Positions 1 to 7,028 of a stretch of DNA of 16,998 bases are shown one piece after another. This DNA comes from DAOUMU01 sp034409055 (GTDB lineage Bacteria > Chloroflexota > Anaerolineae > 4572-78 > J111). The stretch is from NCBI GenBank assembly GCA_034409055.1, contig DAOUMU010000147.1, positions 1 to 16,998 on the forward strand. Direction: 5' to 3'. Under the pieces are notes generated by a model. It searched no databases and was not told where the DNA came from. It was given only the letters and a program-made list of their open reading frames with translations. How positions within the stretch are numbered: the first letter of the stretch is position 1; each line of letters starts with the position of its first letter. The position numbers and the translations under genes are program-made.

Positions 1-441
1 GCTCCCGTCGATCTGCGGGTTCCATTCCACCCTCTCGGAGAACTCATCCTCGACCCGAACAGTAGCTTGCTGACCATCACTTAACTTGTACATTAGATCC
101 ATCGGATGATCGGCTTTACCGCTGAAACGAGCACCCGTGCAGTCGACCGTAACCTGAAGTTCGGAGGGTACGGGTACGGAGCCACAGATGAGCTGGTCAT
201 TACTGTCCCGGTCGGAACTAAGGATTTGACCCTCAAACACCAACTCGGCCTCGGCAGACACATTGTGGGGGCCGTAGCTCCCGTCGATCTGCGGGTTCCA
301 TTCCACCTTCTCGGAGAACTCATCTTCGACCCGAACAGTAGCTTGCTGACCATCACTTAACTTGTATATTAGATCCATCGGATAATTGGTTTCACCGCTG
401 AAATGAGCACCCGTGCAGTCGACCGTAACCTGAAGTTTGGA
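1..441. repeat. In-frame 276-bp tandem repeat
   Basis: Positions 1-165 and 277-441 match with nine differences, all transitions (about 95% identity by eye). The 276-bp offset is 92 codons, so the repeat extends the protein without a frameshift. The part of the unit between 166 and 276 is seen only once because the second unit is cut by the window edge. Confidence 0.9.
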
Positions 442-906
442 TGAGGGTGGAGAGCCATACCACCGTACGGTCACCCTAAAAAGATGAGAACCAGAGCTAG
501 AGTTGTCACCAGTGAAGACTACAACAAGGTCAAGGTTATTATCCCATTCGAACTTAGTCGAACCGCATCGAATCCATTGTCCTTCCAACTCCTCATCACC
601 ATAGTCATCACACTGAATCACCTGGCCATTTGGGAGCCGAACCTCGAATTCTTCATTGGTCTGCTTCTGACCTGGGCTTCCGGACCAGCCCCAATCGACC
701 AAGATTTCGACAGTTGTCGCTAGCGCAGGTGCGTTCAAGGTCTTGGAAACAATGGGGTCATATCTCCAAATATGACCATTCCACGTTTTTTCTTCTATTA
801 CTGGGCCTTCAGCCAGGGCTGAGACCGCCAAAATTTGAAACAGAGCCAACAAAATCGCGCTCAACAGTGTAACTTTCAAGGGTTGCTTAAGTAGATTTTT
901 TTTCAT
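1..906 (-). CDS. Secreted protein with 92-residue tandem repeats (3' end beyond window)
   Basis: The frame is open for 302 codons from ATG 906 to the left edge with no stop, so the C-terminus is missing. GGAAGG lies 7 nt upstream of the ATG. Residues 1-32 form a signal peptide: KK near the N-terminus, a long hydrophobic stretch, then VSALA before EGP. Residues about 33-155 form one domain with two cysteines (QCDDYG and IRCGS), probably beta-rich. From about residue 156 a 92-residue unit begins (SKLQVTVDCTG to CGSVPVP), and a second copy starts at about 248 (SELQVTVDCTG). Each full unit carries a VDCTG cysteine and an ICGS cysteine, which could pair after export. The two DNA copies lie exactly 276 bp apart. 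I do not recognise the family. An exported, Ig-like or adhesin-like repeat protein is a guess from the layout only. More repeats may follow beyond the edge. Confidence 0.85.
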   Translation of the reverse strand, partial: MKKNLLKQPLKVTLLSAILLALFQILAVSALAEGPVIEEKTWNGHIWRYDPIVSKTLNAPALATTVEILVDWGWSGSPGQKQTNEEFEVRLPNGQVIQCDDYGDEELEGQWIRCGSTKFEWDNNLDLVVVFTGDNSSSGSHLFRVTVRWYGSPPSSKLQVTVDCTGAHFSGETNYPMDLIYKLSDGQQATVRVEDEFSEKVEWNPQIDGSYGPHNVSAEAELVFEGQILSSDRDSNDQLICGSVPVPSELQVTVDCTGARFSGKADHPMDLMYKLSDGQQATVRVEDEFSERVEWNPQIDGS

Positions 907-1260
907 CAGAGCACCTTCCGTTCATTGTGCTGATCATTTTCATTTGATGTCACAATCTTAACGTACTCAGTGAAAAAAATCTGTACCTGTAGACACGGTG
1001 GCCGGGTCTTCTTCAACATAGTCGGCCTGTGTTGGTCGACACAAGTGTTGTGTGTTCCAGTTCACATCTGGTCTGCGCCAGGCCATCCTCGTCACTGGAA
1101 GCAGTGGAGAAAATCCAGGCGGTGCTGGGAAAAATTGGCAACAGTCGCTCCGATAGCCGTCCCATTTTGGGGCAGGCCTCGCGCGCCCTGCTGGAAATCA
1201 TTAGGTGTATAAAGCGGCGGCCGATGGAGCAGAGGCGGAGTGTACAAAATACACTCCTAC
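907..1260. other. Gene-free stretch left of the first MITE-like element
   Basis: No reading frame here has a convincing start, ribosome site and protein-like composition. The stretch holds the leader of the repeat-protein gene (907 to about 1000) and ends with a hairpin at 1237-1257. A plus-strand frame from GTG 1029 opens with MLVDTS, a little like a PIN-domain start, and has a plausible helical stretch near 1090-1200. It has no good ribosome site and no catalytic acid pattern, so it is at most a decayed gene. Confidence 0.5.
1237..1257. repeat. 8-bp perfect hairpin beside the MITE-like element
   Basis: GGAGTGTA and TACACTCC form a perfect 8-bp stem around the loop CAAAA. The hairpin ends 3 bp before the left end of the 1261-1402 element. 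There is no T-run of the kind expected for a terminator, and the nearest minus-strand genes do not end here, so it is listed as a structural repeat. Confidence 0.6.
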
Positions 1261-1402
1261 GGGAGTTCCGAAATTTAAATCATCCCAAAACTTTCGGTGG
1301 CGTGAAGCGTAAAACGTGAAACGTGAGGATTTATGGCGTAAAAACATCACGTTTCACGCATCACGTTTCACGGAGTTGGGACAATTTTTTTTCGGAACTG
1401 CC
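1261..1402 (-). mobile_element. MITE-like element, copy 1
   Basis: This 142-bp element is too short to encode anything. Its ends are imperfect terminal inverted repeats of about 28 bp: GGGAGTTCCGAAA...CATCCCAA on the left, and the complement of GGCAGTTCCGAAA...TTGTCCCAA on the right, about 21 of 28 matching. The middle is a CGTGAAA-type heptamer hairpin (12-bp perfect stem at 1315-1326 and 1347-1358). It is nearly identical, with about six differences, to 7029-7171 in opposite orientation. The flanks CTAC and TTAC might be a degraded short target duplication. The terminal repeats and the second copy support a non-autonomous element. The transposase family is unknown. Confidence 0.72.
1301..1372. 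repeat. Heptamer hairpin, CGTGAAA family (copy 1)
   Basis: The left arm runs CGTGAAG, CGTAAAA, CGTGAAA, CGTGAGG at period 7. The right arm reads TCACGTT, TCACGCA, TCACGTT, TCACGGA. About 22 of 26 arm positions can pair around a loop of about 20 nt. It forms the core of the surrounding MITE-like element. Confidence 0.8.
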
Positions 1403-1521
1403 TTACATAGGTTACCTGGCAAAAAGAGGGGATGTCTTCAATATCTTGAGGGGTGACGATAATTTTAGAACAGTCTCGCCCGGTGGGAGATATCCAAGAT
1501 TTACAGTCGGGCGATCTTGCG

Positions 1522-2643
1522 TCAGCGGATAATAAGAGGCAAGTAGACCCGCCAGAGCACCTGATTAAGCGGCTGCCAGGCCGGTTCCCGGTCATCGGCC
1601 GCGTTGTTGGTCACATTCTGCGATACGCCCCCATCTAATACCAGGGTAGAGATTTCCTCGTTCCACTCTCCGCCCCCTTGCCACAGATGCTTCTCGTAGG
1701 CGATCTGGCTGCCATCGGATGACCAGGTGTAGGCTTGGGGGCAACACCAGGAAATACCTTGATCTACTAGCACGCCCTGATGACTGCCATCGGCATCCAT
1801 AATGTAGATATGGTTTGTATTATTGACAAGCATTTCATAGGTGATCTTGTTCCCCCAGGGCGACCACCTTGGCCGGTGCTCCTCTGCCTGACTCTTGGTC
1901 AGGTTTATCAGATTGGTGCCAGCAGCGGCTATAGCGTAGATGTCGTCATCGCGTTCGAAGGCAATCAATGCCCCGTTGGGGGACCAGGCCGGCCACCAGT
2001 CATAGGCGGCGCTGTTTGTCAGGCGGCGGACGTTCGTCCCATCGGCGTCATAGACACAGATGTCATGCCCGTTTGATCCATTCCCCCAACACTCCATAGC
2101 GAGCTGTGTACCATTGGGTGACCAGGATGGTGTAGGCGATAAGGACATATAGCCGCTATAGAGTTCGATTCGGTTGCTGCCGTCGGCGTCCATCACGTAG
2201 ATGGATATCGTGGCCCCATCCAGGCTATGGTAGACGATTTTGCTGCCATCTGGAGACCACTGCGGGCTTCCATCACTGGTCGGACCCTGGGTTAGGCTGG
2301 TAGTCTGGCCCCCATCGGCCGCCATGACGTAGATGTCTCCGGCGCGCGCGAAGGCGATCTGGGTCCCATCGGGGGACCAGGCTGGGCTGCGATCATCGGC
2401 CGGATCGTTGGTCAGTCTGACCACGTTCGTGCCATCGGCTGCCATGACATAGATTTCGTTGTTGCCATCCCGGTCGCTCACAAAGGCGATCTGGCCCTTG
2501 TCGCCGGTGGCTTCATAATGACCGGCTGGATCACTGGCCCGCCCCACTCGGGCGGCCCGGGCGGTGACCAAACAGGTAACCAAAACCGTCGTCAATAAAA
2601 TGAGAACAAGTCGTCTCCCACTCAACACTGCTCTGTTTTCCAT
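1522..2643 (-). CDS. Secreted TolB-type (PD40) seven-blade beta-propeller protein
   Basis: The product is 373 residues. Residues 1-31 form a signal peptide (RR, then LVLILLTTVLVTCLVTA, cleavage near ARA). The mature part is a run of PD40/WD40-like blades. The WSPDG-type box recurs near residues 89, 129, 174, 220, 260 and 307, with a final AWQP near 355. Each box is followed by an (I)AF/Y strand and an IYVMDADG strand with LTN turns, giving seven blades. This is the fold of TolB, but no Pal-binding TolB N-terminal domain is present, so the tolB symbol is not used. The last residues RVYLPLIIR match a C-terminal tail common in exported Chloroflexota proteins, possibly a surface-sorting or anchoring signal. 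GGAAGGTAGGA precedes ATG 2643. The gene appears monocistronic. The ligand or partner is unknown. Confidence 0.85.
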   Translation of the reverse strand: MENRAVLSGRRLVLILLTTVLVTCLVTARAARVGRASDPAGHYEATGDKGQIAFVSDRDGNNEIYVMAADGTNVVRLTNDPADDRSPAWSPDGTQIAFARAGDIYVMAADGGQTTSLTQGPTSDGSPQWSPDGSKIVYHSLDGATISIYVMDADGSNRIELYSGYMSLSPTPSWSPNGTQLAMECWGNGSNGHDICVYDADGTNVRRLTNSAAYDWWPAWSPNGALIAFERDDDIYAIAAAGTNLINLTKSQAEEHRPRWSPWGNKITYEMLVNNTNHIYIMDADGSHQGVLVDQGISWCCPQAYTWSSDGSQIAYEKHLWQGGGEWNEEISTLVLDGGVSQNVTNNAADDREPAWQPLNQVLWRVYLPLIIR

Positions 2644-2742
2644 AGTTCCTACCTTCCTTTATCAGCTCAGGCGCGGGTTAAAACCGCTCTTGGGGCCTAC
2701 GGGCCATGAAGCCCACCTACGCGGGCTGAGTCTGGCCCCCCA

Positions 2743-3085
2743 AACCATCGAATGTTTCAAAGCGCGTTTGGCCCGGTCCTGCGCGAGCAAGGTGCGGACG
2801 AGGTCCGCATCGGGCAGTATGCGGCCCGCTGGTGGCGCTGGGCCAATGCCGGCGTGACCCTGACCGATCTGACGGGGCTGCCGCCGGCACTGAGGCTGCT
2901 GCGGTGCTGACAATTGAATAGCGACCGGGGCATACACTACGCGCCCTTGATAGATGACAGGGTGACGCTAAGCGTGGCCCCCACCCGCCACAAACTGCGG
3001 AAAGCGATCAAGGTGGTCAACCGGACCCTGGCCGAGTTGAAGGTCGAGAAACACCCGGACAAAACCTTCATCGGCCGAATAATGC
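2743..3085 (+). pseudogene. Decayed reverse-transcriptase fragment
   Basis: In the plus frame starting AAC 2743 the translation reads NHRMFQSAFGPVLREQGADE onward to RLLRC, then TGA (2908-2910). The same frame then continues with HYAPLIDDRVTLSVAPTRHK, a helix rich in K and V, and EKHPDKTFIGRI. The last segment matches the region after the catalytic YxDD box in a family of bacterial reverse transcriptases, where related proteins read roughly MDD...LAPTR.KLR.A...LEKHPDKTFIGRI before FLGY. Here the box has decayed to LIDD, a stop interrupts the frame, and similarity ends abruptly at about 3085 before FLGY. The segment before the stop is less certain and may belong to another gene. The fragment is non-functional on this reading and marks an old mobile insertion. 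Confidence 0.55.
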
Positions 3086-3308
3086 TCAACTGTGACTCTT
3101 TTTACCATCCCCTTTACCCCTGCTGTGCCGACGTTCGTTAGGTCGGCACATATCGACTTTTGTGCGGTCCAATTAGAGACCCACCACACGCCGAGCGCAC
3201 CACATGAGGCCGGTGGGCCGCCTTGACCTCGGATGTCTCCAAACGCGACACGTCCCCAGCGACGCCGACCAATGCGGGCATGCACCGCGTGTGTGGATTG
3301 ACCCCGAG
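3086..3308. other. Gene-free stretch between RT remnant and cargo gene
   Basis: No coding signal is convincing here. The stretch holds the hairpin at 3124-3150 and the downstream side of the 3309-4628 gene. Together with 2644-3085 it forms a 665-bp zone of decayed sequence inside the island. Confidence 0.5.
3124..3150. repeat. 9-bp perfect hairpin
   Basis: TGTGCCGAC and GTCGGCACA form a perfect 9-bp stem with a 9-nt loop. It lies about 160 bp past the stop of the minus-strand cargo gene. No T-run follows on either strand, so an intrinsic terminator is possible but not supported. Confidence 0.5.
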
Positions 3309-4628
3309 CTACAAACCTTCCTCCATCAACCCGTGTTCCACATACCCTGCATACTTCCTCCAAAGGTACTTCTTATCTCCTTCCCACGGTGGATCAACCC
3401 GGTCGCCAGCCTCCCAGAAACTCACCTTCTCATCAACTTGCGGCCAGTTAATATATAGCCAACGGAGCTCCGCACCTGTATAGTCGCCTATGTATACGCC
3501 CAACTCCTCGCGATAATGCTCCCACGGATTCCGCTCTAGCGGGCGATGGTAACGCCCCCCACTCACTACCTTCTCTTGGTCTATCATATCCAGAATAAAG
3601 TAAATGCGGTGACCGCGGCCAGTCGCCCATCTTATTCCCGCCTGACATAAGGTCTTGATTTTCTCAAACAGTTCGGTAGCCTTGCCCATAAGTAACGCTT
3701 GATTAAATGGGGAGAACTCGTTGAGCTGTTCTGATTCCAACCACTCCTTGAAATCTTGCACGTCGTCTATCAGCATACTCGCCGACATCATCTCCTCATG
3801 CTCTTTTAGAGGTTCTCTCATATGCGCATAACCGCGCCCTAGTTTCTCCGACCATTTCTTAATTCGCATCCCCATGCCAAACGCTGACCGGCCCAATTGC
3901 CCTTTAAAGGAATCCCACGCCTCTTTCTCAGAAAACCGGCCTGGGACTCCTTCCATATCATATAATATATTGTTAATCTCATCAATTATGATCGGGGGGA
4001 TGGCGCCTTCCTCGCTCAAGAATTTCTCCTGAAGCGCATGATAGGTATCCATACGTGGCCCAGTAAGTCCGTATAGTAGGTCTCCCTTTTGGAACCTCCC
4101 CACGATATCCTTGTATTCAACGCGCTGCACTATATTCGTCTGTCCCTTCTGTTTAATACCGCTTTCCGGCGACGGGCTCACAGCGGGAAGCGATTCTCCT
4201 CTAACCACTGGTGTCACATGACCACTGTCCCTTTTAGATGTTTCCGCCGATTGAACGGACACCGGCCTTGAACCTAACCTCTCTGAACTGTTATAGTTTC
4301 CTTTTATTGACTGCGCCGCGACCATCCGGTGGCTGCTTCGTCTGAGGGGCAAGCTGGTTTCCCGGATGCTAAGCGAGGGGGGGGGCGGGTGCCGCTGTGT
4401 TGCCTGGTGCTGGGCCAATAATCGCTGCACGGCCACGTTGCCGTATCGTCGCTGCAGGGCCAAAATGTCCGCCGGGGCGGCCAGATCCGGGTTAGCCACC
4501 GCTCGCTGCAGGGCCAGCAGGTCTGGCTCTTCAAGCTGCGCCACCGGTCCCTGGTGCATCGGCTCAACCGGTCGCTTCACAGGCTTCTTTCCTTTTACTT
4601 GATTTTTCATCGTTTGTTCTTTCGTCAT
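3309..4628 (-). CDS. Probable eCIS-associated cargo protein, unrecognised C-terminal domain
   Basis: The product is about 439 residues. GGAGG at 4635-4639 is only 3 nt from ATG 4631 but 6 nt from ATG 4628, so the second ATG is preferred. The numbers below count from 4631. Residues 1-30 are basic and disordered. Residues 36-73 hold two related helices, DLLALQRAVANPDL and DILALQRRYGNVAVQRLLAQ. The LQR..GN.AVQRLL motif is widespread at the N-termini of proteins encoded beside eCIS particles and is thought to help loading. Residues 75-170 are low in complexity and end in IVQRV. Residues 171-440 are a folded, largely helical domain with HRIYFILDMID (341-351), TGAELRWLY (385-393) and VSFWEAGDRVDPPW (403-416). 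I cannot assign that domain, and no HExxH protease motif is visible. The AAA+ ATPase gene lies directly upstream. A secreted effector or toxin is an inference from context. Confidence 0.75.
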   Translation of the reverse strand: MTKEQTMKNQVKGKKPVKRPVEPMHQGPVAQLEEPDLLALQRAVANPDLAAPADILALQRRYGNVAVQRLLAQHQATQRHPPPPSLSIRETSLPLRRSSHRMVAAQSIKGNYNSSERLGSRPVSVQSAETSKRDSGHVTPVVRGESLPAVSPSPESGIKQKGQTNIVQRVEYKDIVGRFQKGDLLYGLTGPRMDTYHALQEKFLSEEGAIPPIIIDEINNILYDMEGVPGRFSEKEAWDSFKGQLGRSAFGMGMRIKKWSEKLGRGYAHMREPLKEHEEMMSASMLIDDVQDFKEWLESEQLNEFSPFNQALLMGKATELFEKIKTLCQAGIRWATGRGHRIYFILDMIDQEKVVSGGRYHRPLERNPWEHYREELGVYIGDYTGAELRWLYINWPQVDEKVSFWEAGDRVDPPWEGDKKYLWRKYAGYVEHGLMEEGL

Positions 4629-4634
4629 CATACG

Positions 4635-4639
4635 CCTCC
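4635..4639 (-). promoter_or_regulatory. Ribosome binding site deciding the cargo-gene start
   Basis: On the minus strand GGAGG is followed by CGTATGATG. The spacing is 3 nt to the first ATG (4631) and 6 nt to the second (4628), favouring the second. It sits in the short gap after the ATPase stop (4650), which supports one transcript for both genes. Confidence 0.6.
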
Positions 4640-4649
4640 ACAGAAATCC

Positions 4650-6917
4650 TTAACTGCTTTGGAACTCCGCCTCGCTAACCAAGCGGCCCATCTTCTGCAA
4701 CTCGCGCCGGGTGCTATGCAGCAGGTGGTCCATAGTCACGCACTCGCCGTCATTGGCGGCCAGATAGGCCGCACTGACGATAATATTTCGAATATTGCCC
4801 CCGGCCAGCTTAAAACGGCGGGCCAACAACTCGAAGTCCAGCTCCGGCTCGCGCGGTACGTCGGGCGGGAATAAGGTCCGCCAGATGCGCAGCCGGTCCT
4901 CCTTCTCCGGGAAGGGGAAATCCACGGCGAACTGGAGGCGGCGGGTAAAAGCCTCGTCCAGGTTGGCCCGCAGGTTGGTGGCCAGGATGGTCACCCCGTC
5001 GTACAGCTCCATGCGCTGTAATAAGTAGCTAATCTCGATGTTGGCGTACCGGTCGTGGGCGTCCTTCACCTCGGAGCGCTTGCCAAAGATCGCGTCGGCC
5101 TCGTCAAAGAAGAGGATGGCGTTGCTGGTCTCGGCCTCGTTGAAGATCTGCTCCAGGTTTTTTTCGGTCTCACCTATGTATTTGCTGACCACGGTGGACA
5201 GGTCGATCTTGTACAGGTCCAGGCGCAGCTCGCCGGCGATGATCTCGGCGGCCATGGTCTTGCCGGTGCCGGGGTCGCCGCTAAAGAGGACGGTCACCGT
5301 CGCGCTGGAGGCCAGCTTGTGGCCCACGCCCCACCCTTCCAGCACCTGGGGCCGGCCCCGCACCGTGGCCACGATCTCCCGCAGCAGGGCCAGTTGGTCG
5401 GCCGGCAGGATGATGTCCGTCCAGCCATAGCGCGGCTCGATCTTGCGGGCCAGGGTTCCCAGTCGGGGGTTGGAGTGGGCCCGGGCCGCCAAGAACAGGT
5501 CCCGGCCCTGCAGGTGATCACCGCGCTGGGCGGCCATGTCCCGGGCCGAGGCCACCGCGTCCCGGATTTGGCCGCTGGTCAGGGCGAATTGGCCGGCCAG
5601 AGGAGCCAGGTCGATTTTGGATTGACGATTGACGATTTTGGATTGTTTGTGCTCGGTCTTTATCTCGTCGGGCGAGGTAACCATTCGCCCACCTGTGCCC
5701 GGTAGGGTATTCGCGTATTCGCCCATGCGCAGGTAATGCTGCCACAGGGTCAGGCGCTGGGCGTAGGCGGGCACCGGGAACTCCATACTGTAGATGGGGG
5801 TGTTTCGCTCCAGGCCGGCCGGTTGCCAGGCCGGATGTCCGGCCACGATGGCCAGATCGGGGTAGGCGCACAGCTCGGCCAGCAGGGCGGGCGGCAGGCG
5901 GCCTTCCTGATCCAGGCAGGCTTGCGAGCCAGACAAATAGGGTAAGGCCCCCAGCAGGCGGGCATCCCGCAGGGCCAGCCGCAGGGCGGCTAAGGACGGA
6001 ACTTCCTCGTCGATCACCCCGGCCATATCGACCCGCAGCAACGGCCGCTCGAGCCGGGCGGCCAGCAGGCGGGCTGCGGTCTGTTGGCCGGTCTGGTCCG
6101 GGCCGTAAAAGAGGAGCAGGGGCGGCGTCTCGGCCCGGGCCAGGTCGGCCAGGCCAGCCTGGAGCGGGGGTGGAATGAGGGCCTCCGCTTCGGCCGGACA
6201 GGCCAGGGGTTGTTCCAGACTGGCCCGGGGGCCAAGGTCAGCCTGGGGTTGGTAGCGGCCCAGCAGCCAGGCCACGATGGTTTCGTCAACGGTCAGGGTT
6301 TGGCTGAGTAAAGAATGTCCTGCGTTCGTTTCGGCGCGGCGTTCCAGGAGGTGGTAGGTGATGAGCGGGGCCTCGTCGGCAAAGTAGGCCAAATGTTGGA
6401 GACGCGTGGGGCCGGGTGCGGCCAGTAGGTCCAGAACCAGGTTGACCGTGGGCCGCTTGCGGGTCACGTCATTCTGGAGATAGCCGTAGAGACGCTCGTA
6501 GCGTAAGTCGAGCGTGGGGGCCAGGCATATCAGGAGGGTGTCGAGCTCAAATGGGTCGAGGCCAAAGGTGGTCGCCAGGCGGGCTAACTGAAGGGTTTGG
6601 CCTTTCTTATTGGCCCGGTCTATCAGTCGCCGGGTCTGGTTCGCCGCGGCTGCCTCGGCCTGGGCAAAACCCTGCGCTTCTTCCGGAGCCAACAAAACCA
6701 TATCACCCCAGTTGCAGCCCGGCGGCCGGGCCAACAGGCCATCAACCTCGGCCTCGGTGATAAACAGACCCCGAAATGAATCGGTCGCATCCTGGCCGGC
6801 CAACTGCCAGCGCCGGACCTCCCGGTGAATCAAAACAGCAATCCGAGCCAGTTCCGCCCACAGATGGGTCAGACTGGGGTCGGGTCCAGTTGAGAGAGGG
6901 AACGCCGGATTGCTCAT
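4650..6917 (-). CDS. Double-AAA ATPase of the eCIS-associated type
   Basis: The product is 755 residues from ATG 6917, or 758 from GTG 6926. Neither start has a strong ribosome site, and ATG is preferred. Numbers count from the GTG. Residues 1-240 form the helical N-terminal region typical of these proteins (FELDTLLICLAPTLDLRYERLYGYLQ). Residues about 260-480 are a first AAA domain that has lost its catalysis: the P-loop reads GPDQTGQQT with no lysine, and no DE Walker B is visible. Residues about 500-745 are an intact AAA domain: Walker A GDPGTGKT near 548-555, Walker B ILFFDEAD near 605, sensor ILATN near 645, arginine pair TRRLQF near 660. This two-domain layout is the usual eCIS-locus ATPase (Afp15-like group). 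Its exact role in particle assembly or cargo handling is not settled. It is co-transcribed with the cargo gene. A heptamer repeat is translated inside it at 5612-5646. A general chaperone-type AAA protein is the alternative. Confidence 0.85.
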   Translation of the reverse strand: MSNPAFPLSTGPDPSLTHLWAELARIAVLIHREVRRWQLAGQDATDSFRGLFITEAEVDGLLARPPGCNWGDMVLLAPEEAQGFAQAEAAAANQTRRLIDRANKKGQTLQLARLATTFGLDPFELDTLLICLAPTLDLRYERLYGYLQNDVTRKRPTVNLVLDLLAAPGPTRLQHLAYFADEAPLITYHLLERRAETNAGHSLLSQTLTVDETIVAWLLGRYQPQADLGPRASLEQPLACPAEAEALIPPPLQAGLADLARAETPPLLLFYGPDQTGQQTAARLLAARLERPLLRVDMAGVIDEEVPSLAALRLALRDARLLGALPYLSGSQACLDQEGRLPPALLAELCAYPDLAIVAGHPAWQPAGLERNTPIYSMEFPVPAYAQRLTLWQHYLRMGEYANTLPGTGGRMVTSPDEIKTEHKQSKIVNRQSKIDLAPLAGQFALTSGQIRDAVASARDMAAQRGDHLQGRDLFLAARAHSNPRLGTLARKIEPRYGWTDIILPADQLALLREIVATVRGRPQVLEGWGVGHKLASSATVTVLFSGDPGTGKTMAAEIIAGELRLDLYKIDLSTVVSKYIGETEKNLEQIFNEAETSNAILFFDEADAIFGKRSEVKDAHDRYANIEISYLLQRMELYDGVTILATNLRANLDEAFTRRLQFAVDFPFPEKEDRLRIWRTLFPPDVPREPELDFELLARRFKLAGGNIRNIIVSAAYLAANDGECVTMDHLLHSTRRELQKMGRLVSEAEFQSS
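5613..5647. repeat. Heptamer array GATTTTG/GATTGAC inside the ATPase gene
   Basis: Five period-7 units read GATTTTG, GATTGAC, GATTGAC, GATTTTG, GATTGTT. On the coding strand this is translated as KQSKIVNRQSKID, in frame, between the degenerate AAA domain and its lid helices. The low-complexity, basic segment is unlike the surrounding Ala/Leu/Gly-rich protein, which suggests an inserted repeat tolerated in a loop. Confidence 0.75.
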
Positions 6918-7028
6918 TGGACGCACCGTCCGTATTTGGCTTATAAAGGAAGACGATTTGAATCTGCGCTTTTGGCCAGTCGTCGCAGCGAGTGAATTAC
7001 CAATAGCCTGACATCTGGCATCCTGTTA
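6918..7028. other. Leader of the ATPase-cargo operon
   Basis: This stretch lies between the second MITE-like element and the ATPase start, so any native promoter must be here or in the element. A TATAAG on the minus strand (around 6937-6943) could be a -10 box, but no good -35 partner stands out. GGACG-GTG-CGTCC over the GTG codon is a short inverted repeat. Confidence 0.3.

Noticed and set aside
1029..1319. Plus-strand open frame opening MLVDTS, reminiscent of a PIN-domain toxin
   Set aside because: It has a GTG start without a ribosome site, no catalytic acidic pattern after the first aspartate, and it runs into the MITE-like element. At most it is a decayed gene, so it was not called.
1301..1372. 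Heptamer arrays as a CRISPR array
   Set aside because: Units are 7 bp, contiguous and without spacers, and no cas gene is present.
1476..1514. 7-bp stem TCGCCCG/CGGGCGA just past the propeller-gene stop, as a terminator
   Set aside because: The loop is 25 nt and no T-run follows on the minus strand, so intrinsic termination is not supported.
2968..3363. Minus-strand open frame of 131 codons overlapping the end of the cargo gene
   Set aside because: It lies antisense to the reverse-transcriptase remnant, has composition typical of a shadow frame and overlaps the better-supported gene at 3309.
5055..5705. Plus-strand open frame of 216 codons within the ATPase gene
   Set aside because: It is antisense to the ATPase coding region with its Walker motifs, and is an artefact of high GC and absence of stops in that phase.
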